A stretch of 64,000 bases of DNA from Devosia rhizoryzae (lineage in GTDB: Bacteria > Pseudomonadota > Alphaproteobacteria > Rhizobiales > Devosiaceae): contig NZ_CP068046.1 of assembly GCF_016698665.1 (NCBI RefSeq), forward strand, positions 1,116,001 through 1,180,000, read 5' to 3'. The notes under the pieces are model-generated. The model made no database searches and was not told where the DNA came from. It worked only from the letters and a program-made list of their open reading frames with translations. Position numbers and translations under genes: made by a program. This document shows positions 56,610-64,000 of this stretch, in pieces. Position 1 is the stretch's first letter. Each line of letters begins with the position of its first letter.

Positions 56610-57217
56610 TGTGGACGTCCTTTGTCATATGCCGCCACGGCAAGCGCCGCACGCTCCGCGACGTCGCCGGCGCTCATGCCGGGCTTGAAGATATAGGTGC
56701 CGAGGCCGAAGCCGGCGCAGCCGACGTCGAAGAACTCATGGAAATTGTCAGGGTTCGCCCCGCCAACGGCGTAGAGGGGCAGGGCAGGCGGCAGCACTGC
56801 TTTCATCGCCTTAATGCCCTTGGCGCCCAGCACTTCCGCCGGAAAGAATTTTAGGCCGGTGGCACCGGCACGAATAGCGGCGAAGGCATCGGTGGGGGAA
56901 AAGACGCCGGGATAGGATTTCAGCCCAAGCCGAACTGTTTCGCTAATGACGGCTGGGTTGGTGTCGGGCGAGACGATAAAGGTGCCACCGGCACCCGCCA
57001 CGGCGCGCACATCTTCTTCGGTGAGCACCGTGCCGGCCCCGATCTCGGCGCGATCGCCAAGCGCTGACGCGGCGCGACCTATGCTGTCGACAGCGTTGGG
57101 AGAGTTGAGCGGTACCTCGATGAGAGTGATGCCTGCGTCGACCAGCACTGTGCAGATCGGCACGGCTTCTTCCGGCGTGATGCCGCGCAGGATCGCGATG
57201 ATATGGCGATGATCCAT
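56606..57217 (-). CDS. dgoA: 2-dehydro-3-deoxy-6-phosphogalactonate aldolase
   Basis: Splits KDPGal to pyruvate and glyceraldehyde-3-phosphate. The 203-residue class I aldolase of the KDPG/KDPGal family shows HRHIIAILRGITPEEAVPI, the catalytic Glu34 in TLIEVPLNSPNAVDS, EIGAGTVLTEEDVRAVAGAG and the Schiff-base Lys123 in GLKFFPAEVLGAKGIKAMKA. VPLNSPNAVDSI is the DgoA-type form, distinguishing it from Eda. It follows dgoK by nine bases. Confidence 0.94.
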   Translation of the reverse strand: MDHRHIIAILRGITPEEAVPICTVLVDAGITLIEVPLNSPNAVDSIGRAASALGDRAEIGAGTVLTEEDVRAVAGAGGTFIVSPDTNPAVISETVRLGLKSYPGVFSPTDAFAAIRAGATGLKFFPAEVLGAKGIKAMKAVLPPALPLYAVGGANPDNFHEFFDVGCAGFGLGTYIFKPGMSAGDVAERAALAVAAYDKGRPQ

Positions 57218-57226
57218 TGTTATTTC

Positions 57227-58144
57227 CTAGTTTGCCGCGGCTCGCGCGGCTTTAAGTCCGGCCAGCACGACATCGGTCGCATCCACCGGCTGACCTTTGG
57301 CTCCGGCCATGTTCAGAACCCGTTCATAGAGCCTAGCCAGGCCTGCCGATCCTATGAGCGGCACAGCATCGGTTCCGATCTGGTTACGGTTCGCCGCAAT
57401 CTCCGTTCCAATCAGAAGCCCGGAGAGGTATCCGGCGCACCAATCCGGTCCGTGGCCTGAAAGCAAGGATGCTGCTCGAACACGGAACAGCTGGCCCAAT
57501 AGGTCTGCAGGCTTTGACAGCCCATCCTCGGCACCGGCGCTGAAGCCGTCATCCCGCGCAGGCCCATCGAGAGGTCCGTTGAGCGAATGGCGGAGCACGG
57601 AGTGCGTCTTGAGAAGCTCGAACATCTCCCCGGTCATTGCGGTCGAGAAGTGCTCGATCCTTGTGCCGTGCAACAGCACCCATTTCGAGTGCGTCCCCGG
57701 CATGCAGACCAGCCCGTCATAGCCAGGCATCAGCGACGCGAGCCCGAGTAACTGCGTTTCCTCGCCCCGCATGACGTTCTCACCACCCTGGCGCTGGCAC
57801 ACACCGGGAAGAATGGACACGCGCAAGCCGGAGTTTGGCATCGGCGGGTGCACTGCTCCCGCTGCCAAGCCACGCAGGTCAGTGGGGGCGTCGAGGTATG
57901 GCGCTTCGAGCCAACCCTGGCGTGCGCCAGCCATGCCGCAAATCAGAACGTCTGCCGCTGAGCTCTCAACGCCGAGTTCGGCCGCTACTGCGTCTAAGGC
58001 ATCAGGGAATTTGCCCGGCGAAAGTTTTCCCATTCCCCTGTCCGAAGTCGCAGACGAGGCGACATCACCGTTTTGGTCCACGGCCCAGGCGCGCAAATTG
58101 GAAGTGCCCCAATCCACCGCGATCCATGCGACATTATCCGTCAA
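57227..58144 (-). CDS. dgoK: 2-dehydro-3-deoxygalactonokinase
   Basis: Phosphorylates KDGal at C6, giving the aldolase substrate. The 305-residue kinase starts WIAVDWGTSNLRAWAVDQ, the family phosphate-binding strand, followed by SDRGMGKLSPGKFPDAL, ICGMAGARQGWLEAPYLDAP, VSILPGVCQR and the late CAGYLSGLLIGTEIAA. It belongs to the DgoK family of the actin/hexokinase superfamily. It is first in the minus-strand run and diverges from the IlvD/Edd dehydratase; the 276 bases between hold the shared control region. Confidence 0.94.
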   Translation of the reverse strand: MTDNVAWIAVDWGTSNLRAWAVDQNGDVASSATSDRGMGKLSPGKFPDALDAVAAELGVESSAADVLICGMAGARQGWLEAPYLDAPTDLRGLAAGAVHPPMPNSGLRVSILPGVCQRQGGENVMRGEETQLLGLASLMPGYDGLVCMPGTHSKWVLLHGTRIEHFSTAMTGEMFELLKTHSVLRHSLNGPLDGPARDDGFSAGAEDGLSKPADLLGQLFRVRAASLLSGHGPDWCAGYLSGLLIGTEIAANRNQIGTDAVPLIGSAGLARLYERVLNMAGAKGQPVDATDVVLAGLKAARAAAN

Positions 58145-58309
58145 TCTTATTCCTCGCCTCAGCGCAGCAGATGCGGCGCGACCCTAAGCGGCACGGATTA
58201 ATTATGCCAGTGCGATTCCCTGCCTGCTCGACCACCGCTTATCGTGAAGCGGATAAGGGTGCCGCCACTCCGGTAAGATTGGCCGCTACAGAAATCAGAT
58301 CGCCGCAAA

Positions 58310-58328
58310 ACAATTGTATGATTTTTTG
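58310..58328. promoter_or_regulatory. candidate GntR-type operator in the dgo divergent region
   Basis: The AT-rich CAATTGTATGATTTTTTG segment stands out in the GC-rich gap between dgoK and the dehydratase and resembles half-sites of FadR-type GntR regulators (TTGTATGAT). No GntR gene is in the window, so this rests only on resemblance. Confidence 0.3.
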
Positions 58329-58420
58329 CGCCAAGCGCATTCCCTCTGCCGTTCATCGTGCTAAAACGATCCTCAGAAGGCCCCTCGTGTTCGCGTTGCG
58401 GACCAGCAAGGATAATCAAA

Positions 58421-60229
58421 ATGACTGCAGAGAACGGCGGCACCGCCGGCCGCAAGCTACGCTCGCGTGCGTGGTTCGATAACCCCGACAATCCGGACAT
58501 GACCGCGCTTTATCTCGAGCGCTACATGAATTACGGCGTGTCGCGCGAGGAACTGCAGTCCGGCAAGCCGATCATCGGCATTGCCCAGACCGGCTCGGAT
58601 CTCAGCCCCTGCAACCGCCACCATATGGTGCTCGCCGAGCGTGTTCGCGAAGGCATCCGTGAAGCTGGCGGCATCGCCATCGAATTTCCGGTGCACCCGA
58701 TCCAGGAAACTGGCAAGCGTCCGACTGCGGGTCTTGATCGCAACCTGGCCTATCTCGGCCTTGTGGAAGTGCTTTACGGCTATCCGCTCGACGGTGTCGT
58801 GCTGACGATCGGTTGCGACAAGACCACTCCGGCCATGCTGATGGGCGCTGCAACCGTCAATATTCCCGCCATCGCACTGTCGGTCGGCCCGATGCTGAAC
58901 GGCTGGCACAAGGGCGAGCGGACCGGTTCAGGCACGATCGTCTGGAAGGCGCGCCAGATGATGGCGGCCGGCGAGATCGACTATCCCAAGTTCATCGAGC
59001 TCGTGGCTTCGTCTGCTCCGTCGACCGGCTATTGCAACACGATGGGCACGGCTTCGACCATGAACTCGCTGGCCGAAGCGCTGGGCATGCAGTTGCCCGG
59101 CTCTGCCGCCATTCCGGCGCCATATCGCGATCGTCAGGAAATGGCGTATCGCACCGGTCAGCGCGCCGTGCAGATGGTGCACGAGGACCTCAAGCCCTCC
59201 GACATCCTGACCAAGGAAAACTTCCTCAACGCCATCGTCGTGAATTCGGCGATTGGTGGCTCCACCAATGCGCCGATCCACATCAATGCCATCGCCCGTC
59301 ACATCGGCGTCGATCTCAATATCGATGAGTGGCAGGAGCACGGGCACAAGGTGCCGCTGCTGGTGAACCTGCAGCCCGCCGGCGAATATCTCGGTGAAGA
59401 CTACTACCATGCAGGTGGCGTGCCTGCAGTGGTCAACGAGCTGATGAAGCAGGGCCTGATCCACGAGAATGCCCCCACCGTCAACGGCAAGACCATCGGC
59501 GAGAACTGCCGCTCGACCACCATCGAGGATGACAAGGTCATCCGGCACTTCGACAATCCGTTGAAGGCCGAAGCCGGCTTTCTCGTGCTGCGCGGCAACC
59601 TCTTCGACAACGCGATCATGAAGACCAGCGTGATCTCTCCGGAGTTCCGCGAGCGCTACCTTTCGGATCCGGTGCATCCGGGCATGTTCGAGGGCAAGGC
59701 CGTAGTTTTCGATGGTCCCGAGGACTACCACCACCGCATCGACGATCCGTCGCTCGAGATCGACGAGAATACTCTGCTGTTCATGCGCGGCGCCGGTCCG
59801 ATCGGCTATCCGGGTGCTGCCGAAGTCGTCAACATGCGGCCACCTGACTACCTCATCAAGAAGGGCATTCATTCGCTTGCCTGTATCGGTGACGGCCGCC
59901 AGTCGGGCACGTCCGGATCGCCGTCGATACTTAATGCATCGCCGGAAGCGGCGGCAGGCGGCAACCTTGCCATCCTGCGCACCGGCGACCGTGTCCGCAT
60001 CGACCTCAACAAGGGCGACGCCAACATCCTGATCTCGGACGAGGAAATTGCGTCGCGCCGTGCCGCGCTGGAAGCGGACGGTGGCTACAAGTTCCCGCGT
60101 CACCAGACGCCATGGCAGGAAATCCAGCGCAATCTCGTGGACCAGCTGGGTAGCGGGGCCGTCTTGCGGCCGGCCGTCAACTACCAGCGCATTGCCCAGA
60201 CCGAAGGCATTCCGCGCGATAACCACTAA
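58421..60229 (+). CDS. IlvD/Edd-family aldonate dehydratase
   Basis: A 602-residue iron-sulfur dehydratase. [20 protein letters not shown] and [20 protein letters not shown] match the pentonate/hexonate branch typified by Caulobacter XylD and rhizobial L-arabonate dehydratase. Cluster cysteines are visible in [15 protein letters not shown] and [28 protein letters not shown] is the C-terminal signature. With dgoK and dgoA opposite, D-galactonate is the probable substrate, replacing the enolase-type DgoD. The first ATG at 58421 has AAGGA about 11 bases upstream; an earlier in-frame start at 58358 is less likely. Confidence 0.92.
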   Translation: MTAENGGTAGRKLRSRAWFDNPDNPDMTALYLERYMNYGVSREELQSGKPIIGIAQTGSDLSPCNRHHMVLAERVREGIREAGGIAIEFPVHPIQETGKRPTAGLDRNLAYLGLVEVLYGYPLDGVVLTIGCDKTTPAMLMGAATVNIPAIALSVGPMLNGWHKGERTGSGTIVWKARQMMAAGEIDYPKFIELVASSAPSTGYCNTMGTASTMNSLAEALGMQLPGSAAIPAPYRDRQEMAYRTGQRAVQMVHEDLKPSDILTKENFLNAIVVNSAIGGSTNAPIHINAIARHIGVDLNIDEWQEHGHKVPLLVNLQPAGEYLGEDYYHAGGVPAVVNELMKQGLIHENAPTVNGKTIGENCRSTTIEDDKVIRHFDNPLKAEAGFLVLRGNLFDNAIMKTSVISPEFRERYLSDPVHPGMFEGKAVVFDGPEDYHHRIDDPSLEIDENTLLFMRGAGPIGYPGAAEVVNMRPPDYLIKKGIHSLACIGDGRQSGTSGSPSILNASPEAAAGGNLAILRTGDRVRIDLNKGDANILISDEEIASRRAALEADGGYKFPRHQTPWQEIQRNLVDQLGSGAVLRPAVNYQRIAQTEGIPRDNH

Positions 60230-60236
60230 CCGACAA

Positions 60237-60265
60237 GGTGGCTGCCGAGCATCTTGGCAGCCACC
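60237..60265 (+). terminator. hairpin after the dehydratase gene
   Basis: Perfect ten-base stem GGTGGCTGCC / GGCAGCCACC around a nine-base loop, eight bases after the stop. It has no T-tract, so it may protect the 3' end or work with Rho. Confidence 0.6.
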
Positions 60266-60351
60266 GACCATCACAGAAGCGAACAAGCTCTAGGCTCACT
60301 CGCCGAGCCATGCTAGATCGCTGGCAATTCGCCAACTTTCGGAATCGTGAC

Positions 60352-60750
60352 GTGGCCAAACCCGGTATCAAGCAGTTCCTGACCGAAATCTTTTCCTGGT
60401 GGAGCGGCAATACCTGGGGCACGCGCCTTTGGGTCAAGCGTTTCGGCTCCTATGTCGGCTCGGACGAGTTCGGCAATCGCTACTACCAGGACAAGAAGGC
60501 GAACCGCCGCTATGTGACCTATAACGGTCCGGCCGACGCATCCGCTGTTCCGCCGGGCTGGCGCGGCTGGCTGCATCACACGCATGATGTTGTGCCGACA
60601 GACAGTACTTACGTCGCGCGCGACTGGCAGAAGCCGCATGTCGCCAATCAGACCGGCACGGCAAACGCTTATCGTCCCGATGGCAGCCTGCTCAACAAGG
60701 GCGAACGTCCGCGTGTCTCCGGCGACTACGAAGCCTGGTCGCCGGAATAA
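60352..60750 (+). CDS. NADH:ubiquinone oxidoreductase NDUFA12-family accessory subunit
   Basis: Accessory subunit of respiratory complex I, shared by alphaproteobacteria and mitochondria. GIKQFLTEIFSWWSGNTWGT, then GSDEFGNRYYQDKKANRRYV and PPGWRGWLHHTHDVVP are the family hallmarks. The start is unclear: the GTG at 60352 gives the natural N-terminus VAKPGIKQFL and 132 residues, while an ATG at 60310 adds 14 residues. Neither has a good ribosome binding site. The last 40 residues are polar. The DUF2155 gene follows after 22 bases, a conserved pairing. Confidence 0.92.
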   Translation: MAKPGIKQFLTEIFSWWSGNTWGTRLWVKRFGSYVGSDEFGNRYYQDKKANRRYVTYNGPADASAVPPGWRGWLHHTHDVVPTDSTYVARDWQKPHVANQTGTANAYRPDGSLLNKGERPRVSGDYEAWSPE

Positions 60751-60772
60751 GGCTAAGCCTTTGGTCTCGATA

Positions 60773-61177
60773 GTGAAGCTTTCGATGCGGCCGCTGTTGG
60801 CAGCGGCTGTGTTGGCTGCTGCGTCGCCGACGATGGCGCAGCCGGTGGCCAATCCGGTGGCGACTTTTGCCGGTCTCGACAAGATCACGGGCCGCATCAC
60901 GCGCTTTGACGTCTACATCGATGAAACCGTGCTTTTCGGCGCGCTCGAGTTGACGCCGCGCGCCTGCTACGATCGGCCAGCTAATGACACGCTGCAACGA
61001 TCATCGGTCTTTCTCGAGGTAGACCAGCGCAGCCTTGACGGTAGTGCCGACCGCATCTTCACCGGCTGGATGTTTGCCGATGCTCCGGCGCTGAACGCGG
61101 TGGACCATGCCGTTTATGATGTTTGGCTGATCGAGTGCAAAACCTCGACAAGTGTGCCGCCGCCGGACCAGCGCTAG
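60773..61177 (+). CDS. DUF2155 domain-containing exported protein
   Basis: A 134-residue protein with a signal peptide (RPLLAAAVLAAASPTMAQ, cleavage after MAQ or nearby). AGLDKITGRITRFDVYIDET, FGALELTPRACYDRP and IFTGWMFADAPALNAVDHAV are the DUF2155 pattern, and two cysteines (ACYDRP and LIECKT) probably pair in the periplasm. Function is unknown; the gene regularly accompanies the NDUFA12 gene in Hyphomicrobiales. The start may be the GTG at 60773, a TTG at 60761 or an ATG at 60785; all keep the signal peptide. Confidence 0.88.
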   Translation: MKLSMRPLLAAAVLAAASPTMAQPVANPVATFAGLDKITGRITRFDVYIDETVLFGALELTPRACYDRPANDTLQRSSVFLEVDQRSLDGSADRIFTGWMFADAPALNAVDHAVYDVWLIECKTSTSVPPPDQR

Positions 61178-61289
61178 CTGATTTTTATTTGGGCGCAGTC
61201 CGGCATCTGATTCGCTCCGTGGCGCATTATTGCGCTCGAACGCCCGCTCCGTTTTGGAGCGGGGCGCCCAGGCAAGCCAAGGAGCGACC

Positions 61290-61604
61290 ATGCCGGCACG
61301 TTTTACAACTCTCAACAATGCTATCAGCAAAGGCCTTTCGTCGATGGCTGCCAAGAGCGCGGTTAGCCAGATCGAGTATTGGGAAGAGCAGCTCAAGGAC
61401 GTTGATGTCACAGGCGTCAAGGGTATCCAGGGCGATCTTCATTCGCTCAAGAGCAAGCTGACCGCCAACGATATCGATGGCGAAGCCGTCAAGAAGGTCC
61501 TCGCCTCTCTTGCCGAAAAGACCAAGAATATCAGCGGCCGTGTGGAAGACGAAAAGGTTTCCGAACAGCTGGCCGGCGTCGCCGAAGGCCTGGAACAGGC
61601 CTGA
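61290..61604 (+). CDS. small helical protein of unknown function
   Basis: A 104-residue protein with AAGGAG about seven bases before the ATG at 61290. It is hydrophilic and predicted helical (LHSLKSKLTANDIDGEAVKK, VLASLAEKTKNISGRVEDEK), with a WEEQ near residue 31 and an acidic C-terminus. No signal peptide, cysteines or known domain are visible. A strong hairpin with an eight-base stem (61243-61250 with 61256-61263) precedes it and another (61616-61640) follows, so it seems to form its own transcription unit inside an otherwise conserved locus. Confidence 0.7.
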   Translation: MPARFTTLNNAISKGLSSMAAKSAVSQIEYWEEQLKDVDVTGVKGIQGDLHSLKSKLTANDIDGEAVKKVLASLAEKTKNISGRVEDEKVSEQLAGVAEGLEQA

Positions 61605-61615
61605 TCGGGATTGAT

Positions 61616-61640
61616 GCCCGCCTCGCTGGTCGAGGCGGGC
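61616..61640 (+). terminator. hairpin after the 104-residue protein gene
   Basis: Perfect ten-base stem GCCCGCCTCG / CGAGGCGGGC with a five-base loop, eleven bases after the stop; no T-tract follows. Confidence 0.6.
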
Positions 61641-61734
61641 GGCGCCCCCAAATTTATGCGAAGGCGTGTCTAAGAGCCAAGATTTCGCTCGTCTCGTTTC
61701 GCAGTAGCGATGATGCTGACGAGGAGGACGATCA

Positions 61735-62229
61735 ATGCTGACTCTGCCAAAAATCACAGAGCGGACCGCCCAGGCTTATATTTACGTGCCGTTCACGGTG
61801 CGAATGAACCAGATGCAAAAGCCGGCAAATGAGGGCTTTCCGCAGGTTTTTGCATATATCAACCAGCATGGGCTCACGCCGATCGGCGAAGCATTCTACA
61901 ATTATCGTCGCATCGATATGTCATCGACGCTCGATGTCGAAGCAGGCATCGCCGTGACAGCGGCAGGCCCAGAAGGCGGTTCGGTTCGCAACGGCGTTTT
62001 GCCGGCTGGCCGGTTTGTCGAGCTGAGCTATACCGGTCATCCTGATCAGCTCATGACCGTCACCGGCATGCTGATTGGCTGGCTCAAAGAGACCAATCAG
62101 AAGCTAGACGTCGACGAGAAGCCGGACGGCGATCATTTCGCTTGCCGGCTCGAAATCTACGAGAGCGACCCGGATGTTGTGCCAGACATGAACGATTGGG
62201 TGACCACGCTGGCATTCAAGCTGGCCTAG
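61735..62229 (+). CDS. GyrI-like effector-binding domain protein
   Basis: A 164-residue stand-alone GyrI-like (SOUL/AraC-effector fold) protein. Features are the N-terminal YIYVPFTVRMNQMQK strand, GLTPIGEAFYNYRRID, DVEAGIAVTAAGPEGGSV and PAGRFVELSYTGHPDQLMTV, with the conserved late acidic residue in CRLEIYESDPDVVPDMNDW. Such domains bind small aromatic or cationic ligands, and some protect gyrase from inhibitors or sequester toxins. There is no DNA-binding domain. GAGGA is about nine bases before the ATG. Its end overlaps the convergent aph-like gene by four bases. Confidence 0.85.
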   Translation: MLTLPKITERTAQAYIYVPFTVRMNQMQKPANEGFPQVFAYINQHGLTPIGEAFYNYRRIDMSSTLDVEAGIAVTAAGPEGGSVRNGVLPAGRFVELSYTGHPDQLMTVTGMLIGWLKETNQKLDVDEKPDGDHFACRLEIYESDPDVVPDMNDWVTTLAFKLA

Positions 62230-62996
62230 AACAGCTCATCGAGGGCGCAGTAGAAGCGATACTGCGCCTCGTCCCATTCGGCGCCATAAGCGGCAAGAAA
62301 AGGGGCGACATGCTCTTCGCCGATGTTGAAGATGATAGATCGGCAGGCGAGTGCCAGGTCCTGCCAGACACCAGCAGTACCGACGCGGCCGCAGTCGATG
62401 AAGCCTGAAAAGCGATCATCAAGGGCCATGATGTTGGGCGTTGAAGCATCGCCATGGGTGACGATCTGAGTGCCCTCCGTGGGACGGTTGGAATAAAGCC
62501 AGTCGAGCACTTGCTGTGTCGTCCAGCCTGCACGTTCATCGTCGAAGTCGGCTTCATCGATCAGGATGGCGTCGACACGCAGCTTCGCGGCGGCGAGGCG
62601 GGCTTCGATGTTGTGATCGAAGGGGCACTGGCGCGGATCAAGTGCGTGGATGCGCTTAAGACCCTGTGCATAGATGCGGACGAAGTCGGCAGGCCAATCC
62701 GTGTAGTGCGTCAGGTCTTCGCCGGGAACGGCAGGCATCAGCAGCCAATGGCGGCCGTCAGCCTCCAGAGCCTCGACGACGCGCGGTGCTTTGAAGCCCA
62801 TCCTGGTCAGCCAGTTGAGCCGCTCGATTTCGCCTGGCAGTTCGGCAAATGGACCAACTGGCTCGGACTTGAGGAAGACCGACGTCTCGGCGCTAAGCTC
62901 GATGCGCCAAACCGCGGCGCCGGACTCACCGACAGTGATTTTGTCCATTGGGCGCTCTGCCAGGCTGGCCAGTGCTTGGGGTAGGATAATAGTCAT
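62226..62996 (-). CDS. aminoglycoside O-phosphotransferase, APH(3')-like
   Basis: A 256-residue kinase of the APH(3') family, which phosphorylates the 3'-hydroxyl of kanamycin-type drugs. The nucleotide loop is GESGAAVWRI, the ATP-anchoring lysine is Lys43 (FLKSE) with Glu56 as partner, the catalytic loop is THGDASTPN with Asp183 and Asn188, and the metal-binding DCGR has Asp201. The protein ends CALDELF, matching the C-terminal substrate-binding LLDEFF of known enzymes. It overlaps aat by four bases and is convergent with the GyrI-like gene. Activity on drugs is untested; divergence from clinical enzymes is clear (GTAGVWQD instead of VADRYQD). Confidence 0.9.
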   Translation of the reverse strand: MTIILPQALASLAERPMDKITVGESGAAVWRIELSAETSVFLKSEPVGPFAELPGEIERLNWLTRMGFKAPRVVEALEADGRHWLLMPAVPGEDLTHYTDWPADFVRIYAQGLKRIHALDPRQCPFDHNIEARLAAAKLRVDAILIDEADFDDERAGWTTQQVLDWLYSNRPTEGTQIVTHGDASTPNIMALDDRFSGFIDCGRVGTAGVWQDLALACRSIIFNIGEEHVAPFLAAYGAEWDEAQYRFYCALDELF

Positions 62997-63625
62997 TCAT
63001 TATTGTCCCAGGCGTGCCAATCGGCAGAGAGTGAAGTGGCGCGGCTCAGACGATCCTCGTATTCGGCACGCGGTATTTCGATCCCGCCGAGCGAGGCAAG
63101 GTGATCGGTGACGAACTGAGTGTCGAGCAACTGGAAGCCGCCGGCATCCAGCCGTTCTACGAGATGTGCCATAGCCATCTTGGAGGCGTCGGTGCGGCGG
63201 TGGAACATCGACTCGCCGAAGAATGCAGCGCCGATCGCCAGGCCATAGAGGCCGCCCACGAGTTCACTGCCTTCCCAGACCTCCACCGTATGCGCATAGC
63301 CGCGTCGGAAAAGCTCGCCATAGACTTTTCGAATGGTGCCATTGATCCAGGTCGTGTCCCGGTCGGTACCGACGGTGGCACAGCCTTCGATGATGCCGTC
63401 CCAATCGGTGTCGACGCGAACGGTCCAGCCTGACTTGCGCATGGCCTTGCGCAAGCTCTTGCTCACGTGAAAGCCATCGAGCGGCATGATCCCGCGCATT
63501 TCAGGGCTGACCCAAAAAAGGTCCTCGTCGGCCGCATCTTCAGCCATGGGAAAGATGCCGGCGCGGTAAGCGCGCAGGATCAGCTCAGGCGTGATTTCGA
63601 CGGCGAATGGATCGGGGCGGGACAT
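62993..63625 (-). CDS. aat: leucyl/phenylalanyl-tRNA--protein transferase
   Basis: Adds Leu or Phe to N-terminal Arg or Lys of proteins, marking them for ClpS/ClpAP. The 210-residue protein has ELILRAYRAGIFPMAEDAAD, FWVSPEMRGIMPLDGFHVSK, TWINGTIRKVYGELFRRGYA, HTVEVWEGSELVGGLYGLAI, GAAFFGESMFHRRTDASKMA and LLDTQFVTDHLASLGGIEIP, all diagnostic. It lies 38 bases after accC in the same direction, the usual Hyphomicrobiales arrangement, and its stop overlaps the aph-like gene, which therefore shares its transcript. Confidence 0.96.
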   Translation of the reverse strand: MSRPDPFAVEITPELILRAYRAGIFPMAEDAADEDLFWVSPEMRGIMPLDGFHVSKSLRKAMRKSGWTVRVDTDWDGIIEGCATVGTDRDTTWINGTIRKVYGELFRRGYAHTVEVWEGSELVGGLYGLAIGAAFFGESMFHRRTDASKMAMAHLVERLDAGGFQLLDTQFVTDHLASLGGIEIPRAEYEDRLSRATSLSADWHAWDNNE

Positions 63626-63638
63626 GGGAAAGAGATAA

Positions 63639-63656
63639 GGGGCGCCGACGCGCCCC
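63639..63656 (-). terminator. short hairpin between accC and aat
   Basis: Stem GGGGCGC / GCGCCCC with a four-base loop; on the minus strand it is followed by TTATCTCTTT, a weak T-rich run that overlaps the aat leader. Partial termination after accC is possible. Confidence 0.5.
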
Positions 63657-63663
63657 CCAATGT

Positions 63664-64000
63664 TCAGACCTTGTTGTTGGCCAGATAGTTTTCCAGCCAG
63701 TGGATATCGTAGTTACCGCTGATGATGTCCGGCTCCTTGATGAGGCGTTGGAACAGGGGCAGGGTAGTCTTGACGCCATCGATGACGAATTCGTCCACCG
63801 CACGACGCAGGCGCTGCAGGCACTCTTCGCGCGTACGCCCGTAGACGATCAACTTGCCAATCAGCGAGTCGTAGTAGGGCGGGATTTTGTAGCCTTGGTA
63901 GACTGCGGAATCGACGCGGATGCCGACGCCGCCTGCCGGGTGGTAGAAGGTGATGGTGCCGGGCGATGGCGCAAAGGTCTGCGGATCTTCGGCATTGATG
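63664..64000 (-). CDS. accC: biotin carboxylase subunit of acetyl-CoA carboxylase, C-terminal end (partial)
   Basis: The last 112 codons of AccC run off the right edge of the window. Reading in from base 64000 gives INAEDPQTFAPSPGTITFYH, then GVRVDSAVYQGYKIPPYYDS, LIGKLIVYGRTREECLQRL and DIHWLENYLANN, the standard C-terminal biotin carboxylase domain. AccC carboxylates the biotin on AccB in the first committed step of fatty acid synthesis. The ATP-grasp centre is outside the window. aat lies directly downstream. Confidence 0.96.
   Translation of the reverse strand, partial: INAEDPQTFAPSPGTITFYHPAGGVGIRVDSAVYQGYKIPPYYDSLIGKLIVYGRTREECLQRLRRAVDEFVIDGVKTTLPLFQRLIKEPDIISGNYDIHWLENYLANNKV

Overview
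The window looks like a chromosomal segment of an alphaproteobacterium of the order Hyphomicrobiales, most likely a Devosia-like member. This is inferred from the protein types (ATP12, NDUFA12, DUF2155, DUF1489, a one-PDZ RseP), from the gene orders, from the high G+C, and from LexA boxes of the alphaproteobacterial form GAAC-N7-GAAC. It is mostly core genome with small accessory patches. I see no prophage, insertion sequence or CRISPR array.

Layout. 1-13 kb: end of a pseudouridine synthase gene, an ATP synthase assembly chaperone, then a minus-strand run cysP-cysT-cysW-folP-folB-folK (sulfate uptake joined to folate synthesis, with no cysA nearby). Next come a GlsB-type membrane protein, an SLC13/RCK carrier, an orphan GAF histidine kinase, rimO, DoxX, lipB and a short FliN-like protein. 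13-17 kb: tRNA-Leu(GAG), small enzymes, mgtE, a 33-residue membrane ORF, a GST and DUF1489. 17-21 kb: uvrA and ssb diverge from a region with two LexA boxes. 21-29 kb is more accessory: two exported proteins of unknown role, an MMPL exporter, a qorB/qorR-type divergent pair, a bleomycin-binding-like VOC protein and an ArsR-MFS pair. 29-36 kb: gyrA, a DUF2171 protein, a repeat-rich gap, then a third LexA box in front of a 32-residue membrane ORF and dnaE.

36-49 kb is the classic core block rpsB-tsf-pyrH-frr-uppS-cdsA-rseP-bamA-lpxD-fabZ-lpxA-lpxB, meeting gltA tail to tail. It joins translation, CDP-diacylglycerol and undecaprenyl phosphate synthesis, outer-membrane protein assembly and lipid A synthesis; lpxI is missing between lpxA and lpxB. 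50-54 kb: gltX and comEC. 54-60 kb: a galactoside/galactonate cluster (GH42 beta-galactosidase, lactonase, dgoA, dgoK and a divergent IlvD/Edd dehydratase). 60-64 kb: the conserved NDUFA12-DUF2155 // aat-accC locus, opened by three extra genes including an APH(3')-like kinase.

The most interesting signal is at 32683-32838. A near-perfect LexA box fills the spacer of a promoter and is followed by a 32-codon ORF with a good ribosome binding site, encoding a single-helix membrane peptide just upstream of dnaE. This fits an SOS-induced cell-division inhibitor of the SidA kind. The window also carries three GC-rich palindromic intergenic elements, two of them clearly related, plus a separate 88-base palindrome of a type I recall as widespread in alphaproteobacteria.
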